Source: Bacteroidales bacterium
GTDB taxonomy: Bacteria; Bacteroidota; Bacteroidia; Bacteroidales; UBA12077
Length of the DNA: 9,646 nucleotides
NCBI GenBank assembly: GCA_030635365.1
Contig: DAOVYZ010000090.1
Location: 1 to 9,646 of the forward strand
Direction: 5' to 3'
Shown: piece after piece, positions 1 through 5,260 of the stretch
How positions within the stretch are numbered: position 1 is the stretch's first letter
Layout: each line of letters begins with the position of its first letter
The notes under the pieces: generated by a model
What the model saw: only the letters and a program-made list of their open reading frames with translations
Databases searched by the model: none
Told to the model about the DNA's origin: nothing
Translations under genes and position numbers: made by a program

Positions 1-149
1 AGTTACTTGAAGATAAAAAATGTCCTCATTGCAAAGGAGATTTAGGAAAGGATCAAATTCATATGATAGTATCATCGCCTTTATTTCAAAAAAATGCAGA
101 AAGGTTAAATACTATATTGGACGATGAAACTTTGATTATAACAAATTAA
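1..149 (+). CDS. 3' end of an unidentified protein with a CxxC motif (partial)
   Basis: The reading frame is open from the window edge (first full codon at base 3) and stops at TAA 147-149, so only the last 48 residues are visible. A CPHCKGDL segment looks like one knuckle of a zinc ribbon or rubredoxin-type metal site; a second Cys pair, if there is one, lies upstream of the window. The remainder is polar and ends with an acidic stretch (DDET). The frame has phage-like AT-rich codons and the same strand as the genes that follow. The family cannot be named from this fragment. Confidence 0.6.
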   Translation, partial: LLEDKKCPHCKGDLGKDQIHMIVSSPLFQKNAERLNTILDDETLIITN

Positions 150-175
150 GCATAAAAACTCTAAATAATTAATCT

Positions 176-202
176 TAACTTGCAGTAACTAAAAACAGAG
201 AT
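176..202 (+). promoter_or_regulatory. Candidate promoter and leader (TAACTTGCA ... AAAAACAGA)
   Basis: TAACTTGCA (176-184) resembles a Bacteroidota -7 element (TAnnTTTG) lacking one T, and AAAAACAGA (191-199) lies just before the ATG at 203. Nearly the same arrangement occurs on the reverse strand before the gene starting at 9474 (TAACTTGCA, 8 bases, AAAAACAGA, 4 bases, ATG). The recurrence is the main support. No TTTG-like -33 element is visible here, so the promoter role is an inference. Confidence 0.25.
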
Positions 203-334
203 ATGAAAAAGCAATTAATCATAGGAAGTGATTTTGATATAAATTATTTTAATATTAAAAAGATAACTTCTGATGTACTTAAATTTACCGAACAACAAAA
301 TAATAAAAACAGAGATAGTTCTTTAAAATATTGA
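203..334 (+). CDS. Small hypothetical protein, 43 aa
   Basis: ATG at 203 to TGA 332-334 encodes 43 residues beginning MKKQLIIGSDFDINY and ending DSSLKY. The product is mixed-charge with no membrane segment, Cys pairs or known motif. The A-rich leader AAAAACAGAGAT before the start is nearly the leader of the reverse-strand gene at 9474, which favours real translation. The 13-mer AAAAACAGAGATA of the leader recurs inside the gene at 305-317, where it codes for Asn-Arg-Asp. The last bases overlap the 5' side of the stem at 333-342. No function can be assigned, and it could be non-coding. Confidence 0.4.
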   Translation: MKKQLIIGSDFDINYFNIKKITSDVLKFTEQQNNKNRDSSLKY

Positions 335-420
335 AAGTCTGATGAACTGAACAAGTATAAGCGCCAACGAGAATTTATTCTGATGAATTAGGCACACTTA
401 TTTGGCAAGTCAGACTTTTT
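333..420 (+). ncRNA. Structured RNA candidate, closed by a 9-10 bp stem and U-run
   Basis: Bases 334-342 (AAAGTCTGA) pair perfectly with 410-418 (TCAGACTTT), with a possible G-U extension (333/419), and the 3' strand runs into TTTTT (416-420) as in an intrinsic terminator. The 67-base interior can fold further: TAAG 358-361 with CTTA 397-400, GCC 363-365 with GGC 391-393, and AGAA 370-373 with TTCT 378-381 around a TTTA loop. A 9-base direct repeat TCTGATGAA is at 338-346 and 379-387. No protein frame explains the segment. It may be a small RNA with its own terminator or a terminator with an unusually large loop. Confidence 0.4.
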
Positions 421-428
421 AAAATATA

Positions 429-560
429 TGGGATACTACAAAGTAAAATTATGTGACGGCATGAATAAAACTGGGTAGCTTTAATTGAAACTCTGATCTA
501 TACAACGTTCAATATCATTAGGGTAGATATTAAAGATAGGTTCGACTCCTATTATCTCCA
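429..560 (+). ncRNA. tRNA-like/tmRNA-like element or tRNA-gene (att) remnant
   Basis: Bases 536-552 form a canonical T-arm: ATAGG, loop TTCGACT, CCTAT, five perfect pairs including GGTTCGACTCC. It is followed by TATCTCC plus A (553-560), which reads as an acceptor 3' strand with discriminator base. Upstream GGGATA (430-435) pairs with TATCTC (553-558), placing a G-U pair at the position equal to 3:70, the alanine identity pair of tRNA-Ala and tmRNA; the outermost pair (T429/C559) is mismatched. Between them are AATATC/GATATT (511-516/526-531, 9-base loop) and ATTGAA/TTCAAT (484-489/508-513), but no normal D-arm or anticodon arm. At 132 bases it is too long for a plain tRNA and too short for a usual tmRNA. 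It could instead be the tRNA 3' end kept in an attachment site. Confidence 0.35.
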
Positions 561-564
561 CATT

Positions 565-658
565 AGGGGCAGCAGTACACATTCTTAATCAAATACAGAG
601 GTATTGATTACTCGTAAATAGTGAAGGTAAATAATTTCGTAACGCTGCCCCTTTTTTT
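565..658 (+). terminator. Branched structured RNA ending in an intrinsic terminator
   Basis: AGGGGCAGC (565-573) pairs with GCTGCCCCT (644-652) over 9 GC-rich bp and is followed by seven T (652-658). The 70-base interior is not a simple loop: 586-596 pairs with 601-610 over 10 bp with one bulged A (593) and an AGAG loop. It stops 20 bases before the ATG at 678, so it could end transcription from upstream, be an independent small RNA with its own terminator, or act as a leader attenuator for the PP-loop gene. I do not recognise a known riboswitch class. Confidence 0.5.
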
Positions 659-666
659 CTAACTTA

Positions 667-684
667 AATCAAAATATATGGAAT
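667..684 (+). repeat. 18-base direct repeat spanning a start codon (copy 1 of 2)
   Basis: AATCAAAATATATGGAAT at 667-684 recurs exactly at 1594-1611. In both places it contains the ATG of the following gene (678 and 1605), so the two genes share leader and first codons. The shorter core AAAATATATGG also occurs at 421-431 around an ATG that opens a 16-codon frame. It may be a duplicated ribosome-loading leader of the A-rich Bacteroidota type. Confidence 0.6.
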
Positions 685-1595
685 TAATAAATTATGTATC
701 TAAAATAATATGCTGGTTTAGCGGAGGTGTAACTTCTGCAATCGCATGTAAATTAGCAATAGAATTATTTGGTAAAGAGAATTGCAGAGTTATTTTTATG
801 GATACTTATAATGAAGATGATGATACTTATAGATTTAAAAATGATTGTGAAAAATGGTATGGGATAAATATTGAAACTATTACTATTATAGGAAAGCAAA
901 TAAATACAAGAAAAGGTATAATTATTTTTAATTCTATTGACGATGTTTGGAATCATTATTTAAGTTTAAATGTTGCTTCAGGAGCAATTTGCTCTAGTGT
1001 TCTTAAAAGAGATTTAAGACAATTATGGGAAAAAAAGAATGATTATTCATATCAAGTATTTGGATTTGATGCAGGAGAACCCAAAAGAGCAAAAGGATTG
1101 ACTTTAAATTATCCTAAAAGCAATCCTATTTATCCATTATTAATGATGGGATATTCAAAAAAAGATGCAATTAATATTTTAAATGAAGCAGGAATAAAAA
1201 TTCCAATCACTTATAATTATGGATTCTTAAATAATAATTGTTTTAAAACTGGTTGCATTCAGGGAGGAATTGGATATTGGCAAAAAATGGAAAGAGAATT
1301 CTTACCTAAGTTTGATAGGATGGCCAGTAAAGAACATTATTTGACAAATAAAAAAGGCAAACCAGTAACAATGCTTAAAGATCAAAGCAAAGAAGCAAAA
1401 TTACTTGTGGAACAAACAGGTAATAAATCATTACAATGTGTATTTTTAAAACCACATCCTGATTATCCACATATTAAAGATATATCAATAATGAAAGGAC
1501 GAGAGCCTAAACCACTTACTGATTGTAATGGATTTTGTGGTATAGATGATTTAATTAGAAATCCAACTGAATTAGAGATTAATTTTGAATATTAA
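678..1595 (+). CDS. PP-loop ATPase, PAPS reductase-like family
   Basis: The 305-residue protein has a PP-loop, SGGVTS at residues 15-20 after a beta strand (IICWF), which marks the adenine-nucleotide alpha-hydrolase fold of PAPS reductases, DndC and related enzymes that adenylate a substrate or split adenylyl-sulfate. MDTYNEDDDTY (41-51) fits the second nucleotide-binding strand. SGAICSSVLKR (101-111) supplies Cys105, and CFKTGC (188-193) with CNGFC (283-287) could hold zinc or an iron-sulfur cluster. Phages often carry such proteins; their substrate is usually unknown, and true sulfate reduction is unlikely here. The start follows the 18-base leader shared with the next gene. A branched terminator-like structure ends 20 bases upstream. 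A role in nucleic acid modification is only a possibility. Confidence 0.75.
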   Translation: MELINYVSKIICWFSGGVTSAIACKLAIELFGKENCRVIFMDTYNEDDDTYRFKNDCEKWYGINIETITIIGKQINTRKGIIIFNSIDDVWNHYLSLNVASGAICSSVLKRDLRQLWEKKNDYSYQVFGFDAGEPKRAKGLTLNYPKSNPIYPLLMMGYSKKDAINILNEAGIKIPITYNYGFLNNNCFKTGCIQGGIGYWQKMEREFLPKFDRMASKEHYLTNKKGKPVTMLKDQSKEAKLLVEQTGNKSLQCVFLKPHPDYPHIKDISIMKGREPKPLTDCNGFCGIDDLIRNPTELEINFEY

Positions 1596-1604
1596 TCAAA
1601 ATAT

Positions 1605-1763
1605 ATGGAATACTTAATTATTGGCGGATGCATTCTAACTGTATCTGCTTTTATTACCTGGGGCCTGTTTATTTTATTTAGGATTCGTGAAAGAATTAAC
1701 CGGCCCGATAAGATTGAATATTATATTGAGATTGATGAAAAAGATAATTCGCATGTTTTGTAG
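1605..1763 (+). CDS. Small single-pass membrane protein, 52 aa
   Basis: ATG 1605 to TAG 1761-1763. Residues 4-26 are a hydrophobic segment (LIIGGCILTV through WGLFILF), followed by a basic patch (RIRERINR) and an acidic tail. The positive-inside pattern predicts an outward or periplasmic N-terminus and a cytoplasmic C-terminus. The start lies in the second copy of the 18-base repeat also found at the PP-loop gene, whose stop is 9 bases upstream, which supports real translation. The function is unknown; small membrane proteins in phage early regions can be host-takeover, exclusion or lysis-related factors, but nothing here picks one. Confidence 0.6.
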   Translation: MEYLIIGGCILTVSAFITWGLFILFRIRERINRPDKIEYYIEIDEKDNSHVL

Positions 1764-1801
1764 CATTAAAAATATTTATCAAACATGTTTTCTAACACAT
1801 A

Positions 1802-2179
1802 ATGGCCGGATTAATGGGGTTATCTTTGAGTATAATTAAAACGAAACAAATGAAAGCACGAGATTTATTAAGATTGCCATTAGGCGAATATGAATTAACC
1901 GATGATATTTATAATTATCAACTCAAAAAGGGATTAACCGATGATAATTCAATAGTTTATGTAATTATAGAAAAAAGAACTAGAAATCTTTTTTGCCTGT
2001 TCGAGAAAGAGATAATAGATGAAGAATATTATGGTGATTTCTTTAAACGAATAATTTTAAGTGTTTGCATAAGCATTGGTGGATTTACAGTACATTCTAA
2101 TGATATTTCATATGGTTTGTATAGTTTAAAATTTGCTCCTAATGGATCATTTAAGGAATTTATAAACAAAACAAAATGA
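1802..2179 (+). CDS. Hypothetical protein, up to 125 aa
   Basis: I do not recognise this protein. From ATG 1802 it gives 125 residues. A later ATG at 1850 (MKARDLLRLPLGEYEL) gives 109 residues and is preceded by a typical A-rich leader; it may be the true start, since the first 16 residues look unlike the rest. The protein alternates strands and charged turns, with a hydrophobic segment near residues 85-95 (IILSVCISIGG) too short for a secure membrane helix. It overlaps the next gene by ATGA (2176-2179), implying translational coupling. It is the first gene of the run leading to the recombination core. Confidence 0.65.
   Translation: MAGLMGLSLSIIKTKQMKARDLLRLPLGEYELTDDIYNYQLKKGLTDDNSIVYVIIEKRTRNLFCLFEKEIIDEEYYGDFFKRIILSVCISIGGFTVHSNDISYGLYSLKFAPNGSFKEFINKTK
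1821..1828 (+). promoter_or_regulatory. Possible -7 promoter element TATCTTTG
   Basis: TATCTTTG is an exact match to the Bacteroidota -7 consensus TAnnTTTG and lies 21 bases before the alternative ATG at 1850. If used, it would drive the recombination operon and make 1850 the translation start. No TTTG -33 box is seen at the expected distance, and the site lies inside the longer reading frame, so chance is possible. Confidence 0.2.
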
Positions 2180-2442
2180 CAGATTTACCAAAATACCGCA
2201 TCGAACTTTTAACCCGTAAAATTATAGATCACATTGAAAATACTGGTTGCGATTCAATCACCGAAGATACCTGGTTTGAATTTGAAAGTTGTACAGCTAC
2301 TATTAAAGCTGCTGTTTATTGGATAGGAGATTTTGACAGTATAGATATTGAAAGCTGTCAATTGCAGTTTGAAGTTGATCTGACTATTTTTAATATGCAG
2401 GAAATAGTAGAATTAGAGGAATTAATTAAACTTTATAAATAA
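2176..2442 (+). CDS. Acidic hypothetical protein, 88 aa
   Basis: The protein is small and strongly acidic (many Asp/Glu, for example SITEDTWFEFES and DSIDIES) with no known motif. It is joined to both neighbours: ATGA overlap with the gene before and a one-base TAATG overlap with the putative ssDNA-binding protein after it. Acidic phage proteins of this size are sometimes DNA mimics or partners of a DNA-binding protein, but the sequence alone does not show that. Its place directly before the recombination genes suggests co-translation with them. Confidence 0.65.
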   Translation: MTDLPKYRIELLTRKIIDHIENTGCDSITEDTWFEFESCTATIKAAVYWIGDFDSIDIESCQLQFEVDLTIFNMQEIVELEELIKLYK

Positions 2443-2849
2443 TGAAAGCAAAAATCATTTCAGTAGAATTCAAAAAGGAATATACAACTAAATTTGGTGT
2501 ATTGTATCTTCATAAAATCACTTATGGCGAAGGTGATTCTGGTTTTTATTCCAGTAAGAAAAAAGAACAGACTAAATTTGTAGTTGGTCAAGAAACTGAA
2601 TTTGATATTGAAAAACAGATGGGCCAAAATAATAAAAGTTGGGATAAGATAAAACCAATCATGGCTAATCAAGGTTTTTCAAATCAAGGACGAGCACAGC
2701 AACGAGAACAAAATAAATATTCCGGTTTTGCTATGGCCTATGCAAAAGATTTGGTTGTTTCAGGTAAAATCGAAATTGAGCAAATGTATGCGGAAGCTCA
2801 ATGTATGATTGATTGGATGGTTCTAAAAGATAAAGAATTACTGAAATGA
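2442..2849 (+). CDS. Putative OB-fold single-stranded DNA-binding protein
   Basis: The first ~75 residues of this 135-residue protein have the beta-rich, lysine- and aromatic-containing pattern of small OB folds (FGVLYLHKITYGEGDSGFY, then FVVGQETEFDIEK and WDKIKP). A polar Gln/Asn/Arg-rich linker follows (GFSNQGRAQQREQNKYSG), then a helical C-terminal part (AMAYAKDLVV ... IDWMVL). This architecture, directly before an alkaline-exonuclease gene, resembles small ssDNA-binding proteins of phage recombination modules. It would coat the single strands made by the exonuclease. The call rests on pattern and neighbourhood and has no diagnostic motif. Overlaps are TAATG at the start and ATGA at the end. 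Confidence 0.5.
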   Translation: MKAKIISVEFKKEYTTKFGVLYLHKITYGEGDSGFYSSKKKEQTKFVVGQETEFDIEKQMGQNNKSWDKIKPIMANQGFSNQGRAQQREQNKYSGFAMAYAKDLVVSGKIEIEQMYAEAQCMIDWMVLKDKELLK

Positions 2850-3469
2850 TTACTATCAACGTACCACAAGGAAGCGAAGCATGGTTTGAACATCGTATGG
2901 GGCGTATAACGGCCTCTAAATTCGCTGTTGCTATGTCAGGGGAATCAACCAAAGGCTTTAAAGAGTTAATCGAGGAAATCGCTGCTGAAATCGTTTCTAA
3001 GGAGATTGAAGAAACCTATTCTAATACAGATATGGAAAGAGGTATTGAACTGGAACCATATGGAGCAAAAGAATATGAGAATGTTTTAGGTATTGAAGTT
3101 TCAGAAGTTGGTTTTTGTATTCCCGATGAATCAGATCCACTACATGAATGGGTAGGTGTTTCACCTGATAGATTAATTGAAGGTGATGGAATCCTGGAAA
3201 TTAAATGCCCTAAGAAAAAAACTCACTGGGGATATATCAAAGCCAACAAATTACCAAGCGTTTACCGTTGGCAAGTTCAAGGGCAATTAATGGTAACCGG
3301 TAAAGATTATTGCGACTTTATGTCTTATCATCCAAGTTTGAAACCTTTCATAATTCGGGTTTATCCTGATTTAGAAATGCACAGCCAAATGAGGGAACGA
3401 TTTGAATTGATTATTTCACTCGTTAAAAAGGAAATTGAAACTTATAACCTTTATGATTATCACTCATGA
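2846..3469 (+). CDS. YqaJ/lambda-exonuclease-type viral recombination nuclease
   Basis: The 207-residue protein carries the YqaJ layout: an N-terminal GSEAWFEHRMGRITASKF segment (9-26), a helix with MERGIELEP (63-71) supplying a Glu, the active-site SPDRLI (106-111), then ILEIKCP (116-122), giving the PD-(D/E)xK residues Asp108, Glu118 and Lys120, followed by the Q-rich helix WQVQGQLMV (142-150). Such enzymes degrade one strand of a DNA duplex from a double-strand end with Mg2+, leaving 3' overhangs for annealing. The length is normal for phage members. It lies between the putative ssDNA-binding gene and the NinB-like gene with ATGA overlaps on both sides. No RecT/Erf-type annealase is recognised next to it. 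Confidence 0.9.
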   Translation: MITINVPQGSEAWFEHRMGRITASKFAVAMSGESTKGFKELIEEIAAEIVSKEIEETYSNTDMERGIELEPYGAKEYENVLGIEVSEVGFCIPDESDPLHEWVGVSPDRLIEGDGILEIKCPKKKTHWGYIKANKLPSVYRWQVQGQLMVTGKDYCDFMSYHPSLKPFIIRVYPDLEMHSQMRERFELIISLVKKEIETYNLYDYHS

Positions 3470-3951
3470 GTAGGTACAATCTAAAAAAGAACACTTACAA
3501 ACGTCAATCCGCAATCGAATACTTTAAAAAGCTACTCGACCAAGAAGCAACTGCTGATTTAAAGAAAGTAACTCAAAAGCGAACATTACAGCAGAATGCT
3601 TTATATTGGGTATGGCTGACTTGCATCGAAAAAGAAACCGGCAACCCAAAAGAGCAAATGCATTTATTATATCGGGCTAATTTCCTGCCTAAATCAGATG
3701 AACAGATAGTTAAAACAATCATTCCAAGTTTATGGGAAACTGTCAAGATCCAGATAAACAATTATCACTACTTCGATGAATTGGCAGATATTATTAATAT
3801 CATTTCAAGACACACTCCTGATAACGATACTAAAGAAATGACTTACTATATGGATTCAATCAAGGATCACGCTAAACAATCAATGGATATACTTCTATTG
3901 ACTAAAGACGAAAAATATTTTATAGACTTTATAAATGAATATCAACGATGA
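3466..3951 (+). CDS. NinB-like recombination protein
   Basis: The protein has 161 residues. KRTLQQNALYWVWLTCIEKE (38-57) matches the pattern of NinB family proteins (Arg-Thr-Leu-x-Gln-Asn, then Trp), and the following helical region (NPKEQMHLLYRANFLP) is also typical. In lambda, NinB (Orf) assists RecBCD-independent recombination by binding ssDNA and SSB. Here the gene directly follows the YqaJ nuclease with an ATGA overlap and is coupled to the next small gene the same way, which fits a mediator role. The C-terminal third (DSIKDHAKQSMDILLLTKDE) is helical and without a clear motif. Similarity to NinB is by eye. Confidence 0.6.
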   Translation: MSRYNLKKNTYKRQSAIEYFKKLLDQEATADLKKVTQKRTLQQNALYWVWLTCIEKETGNPKEQMHLLYRANFLPKSDEQIVKTIIPSLWETVKIQINNYHYFDELADIINIISRHTPDNDTKEMTYYMDSIKDHAKQSMDILLLTKDEKYFIDFINEYQR

Positions 3952-4094
3952 AAGAACAAGAAAAAATAAACAGAGATGCAATCAGGCACATGGACTATTC
4001 AATAAGAGCATTTGCGAAAGCAGCCATTTATGCATCAACATCAATTAGAGAATTTGATAAATATTTGAATCAAATGGAAAGTATCAGAAAATAA
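3948..4094 (+). CDS. Small helical protein, 48 aa, front part of an interrupted frame
   Basis: ATG 3948 overlaps the stop of the NinB-like gene (ATGA 3948-3951) and the frame ends at TAA 4092-4094 after 48 residues. The product is helical and basic (MKEQEKINRDAIRHM ... SIREFDKYLNQMES). The same frame continues without another stop for 26 codons to TGA 4173-4175, where it makes the usual ATGA overlap with the next gene. The 48-residue product is thus probably a truncated form of a 75-residue protein, unless the TAA is read through. No family is recognised. Confidence 0.55.
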   Translation: MKEQEKINRDAIRHMDYSIRAFAKAAIYASTSIREFDKYLNQMESIRK

Positions 4095-4175
4095 AAACGT
4101 AGAATAAAAAGGCGTGAATTCTGGTGGAAGGTTAAAAATTTGCCAACAATAATCAGAAATAAATTTAAACGATGA
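4095..4175 (+). pseudogene. In-frame tail cut off by the TAA at 4092
   Basis: These 26 codons continue the frame of the gene at 3948 beyond its TAA and end in TGA 4173-4175, overlapping the next ATG at 4172. The encoded segment is highly basic with two Trp (RRIKRREFWWKV ... NKFKR), as expected of a nucleic-acid-binding tail. No in-frame ATG or GTG could start it separately. It is most simply the remnant of a 75-codon gene with a nonsense change. Since TAA ends most other genes here, a changed genetic code is not an explanation. Confidence 0.45.
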
Positions 4176-4498
4176 AACTAACAAAGAAAAAAGCAATAGA
4201 ATTATCTATTTTGAAATGGGAATGGATAGTTAAGAATAATGGTGAATTAGATTTTCATGAGCTAATAAAAGAAATACCAGAATTGAGTAAAGTTTTGTCA
4301 TCTTGTGGACTGTGTGAAAAATACATAGAGAATAGAGAATATGATGATTGGTGCAATGGTTGTCCTATTTGTATTTATGGCAAAGAGAATGAATCACATG
4401 GATGCACTGTAGAAAAACATCCATGGATGATATGGACTGATAATAGAACTAAAATTAATGCCCAAACAGTTCTTAATTTAATTAAAAGCATAAAATGA
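4172..4498 (+). CDS. Cys-rich putative metal-binding protein, 108 aa
   Basis: The N-terminal ~40 residues are helical and charged. Then come six Cys: C45 and C48 (CGLC), C61, C64 and C67 (CNGCPIC), and C78 (HGC), a spacing that suggests one or two zinc sites. The region around them (EKYIENREYDDWCNGCPI) resembles short phage proteins that I know only as hypothetical. The stop overlaps the next ATG (4495-4498). A role in protein-protein or nucleic acid binding is plausible, but no catalytic motif is visible. Confidence 0.65.
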   Translation: MKLTKKKAIELSILKWEWIVKNNGELDFHELIKEIPELSKVLSSCGLCEKYIENREYDDWCNGCPICIYGKENESHGCTVEKHPWMIWTDNRTKINAQTVLNLIKSIK

Positions 4499-4707
4499 AA
4501 CAAAGCTGGCACATAGTTAATAAACAAAGCGGTAAGATTATTTTCGACAGTGATAGCTTTAAAATGGTTAACAGTTTATGCCGTTTCTTGGTTGATATTA
4601 AAATGGATGAGTTTTTCAAAGTAGAAACATTACAGCCATTCAGGTATATTCGATTGCCTTATTTGCGATGTATGGGAGTTGTCGAATTGGCTGATTTTAA
4701 TTCCTAA
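4495..4707 (+). CDS. Hypothetical protein, 70 aa
   Basis: I do not recognise this protein. It starts MKQSWHIVNKQSGKIIFDSD, which has the look of a small alpha/beta domain, and ends with a basic-hydrophobic segment (FRYIRLPYLRC). There is no membrane helix or metal site. ATGA overlap with the Cys-rich gene before it supports translation. After its stop there are 58 bases before the ATG at 4766, the longest gap in this part of the operon. Confidence 0.55.
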   Translation: MKQSWHIVNKQSGKIIFDSDSFKMVNSLCRFLVDIKMDEFFKVETLQPFRYIRLPYLRCMGVVELADFNS

Positions 4708-4765
4708 AACTATTATAATAAGTCAATTTATTTTAGTACCTTTAAAAATAGTTATTGATAAAGTT

Positions 4766-5230
4766 ATGACAATACACAAAACAGATATTCAACCAGTTTT
4801 TCATGATATGCCCGGAATAGGAATAATTGATTATTCTTTTGATACTGCGAAAAATGAATTAAAAATAGATATATCTTATTCATCCAAAATAAATGGTAGA
4901 CAGGCAAGACAATTATGGGATAAGTTAACACTTTATAACGATCCTGATTCTAATTTACTGGAATCAAAAAGAATTGCTGCATTGATTTGTGGGGTAGAAC
5001 GATTCAATAGTAAATCAAGAAAACCAAATCAAGTGTTTTTTAGAAATTTAGTTATGTGGTATGCCTTTAGGATGTTAAGATTTAGTATTGATAAAGTAAC
5101 AACTATTTTTGATATTAAAATAAATACATGCTATTACGGCATTTACAAGATTGAAAAAAATGAAAATGAATTGCTTTATGACCAAATAGAATGGCGCAGG
5201 CAATTTATGGAACAAATAAAAAAGATATAA
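4766..5230 (+). CDS. Protein with a DnaA domain IV-like C-terminus
   Basis: From ATG 4766 the protein has 154 residues. The N-terminal half has strand patterns and an acidic linker. The C-terminal half (about 79-150) begins SRKPNQVFFRNLVMWYAFRM, continues with SIDKVTTIFDIKINTCYY and ends GIYKIEKNENELL, in order and spacing like the origin-binding helix-turn-helix domain IV of DnaA (hydrophobic helix, start of HTH, recognition region, closing KIE helix). Such proteins in Bacteroidota phages may recruit replication factors or bind the phage origin. The key DnaA signature (GGRDHSTV) is not conserved, so binding specificity is open. A TTG at 4679 in the same frame would add 29 hydrophobic residues and looks unlikely. 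The stop overlaps a later ATG (5230) that opens only 15 codons. Confidence 0.5.
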   Translation: MTIHKTDIQPVFHDMPGIGIIDYSFDTAKNELKIDISYSSKINGRQARQLWDKLTLYNDPDSNLLESKRIAALICGVERFNSKSRKPNQVFFRNLVMWYAFRMLRFSIDKVTTIFDIKINTCYYGIYKIEKNENELLYDQIEWRRQFMEQIKKI

Positions 5231-5260
5231 TGGCACAATCAATAGACAAACTACTCGACA

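Noticed and set aside
338..387. Two CTGATGA motifs that recall the hammerhead ribozyme core
   Set aside because: No GAAA segment follows at the right distance with a closing stem II, and the only possible cleavage position would follow a G inside a perfect stem.
429..560. A complete tmRNA gene
   Set aside because: The unit is about 130 bases, with no tag frame ending in Ala-Leu-Ala-Ala and no room for the pseudoknots; only the tRNA-like ends agree.
1781..1790. Perfect palindrome AAACATGTTT as an operator
   Set aside because: A 10-base AT-rich palindrome is expected by chance in this composition and there is no second copy in the window.
3948..4175. Stop-codon reassignment of TAA
   Set aside because: TAA ends most genes of the window, including YopX, RusA and the methyltransferase-like gene, so a code change is not tenable.
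4679..4765. TTG start giving 29 extra residues for the DnaA-like protein
   Set aside because: The added part is a hydrophobic stretch that overlaps the preceding gene, whereas ATG 4766 has an A-rich leader and begins where the protein becomes ordinary.
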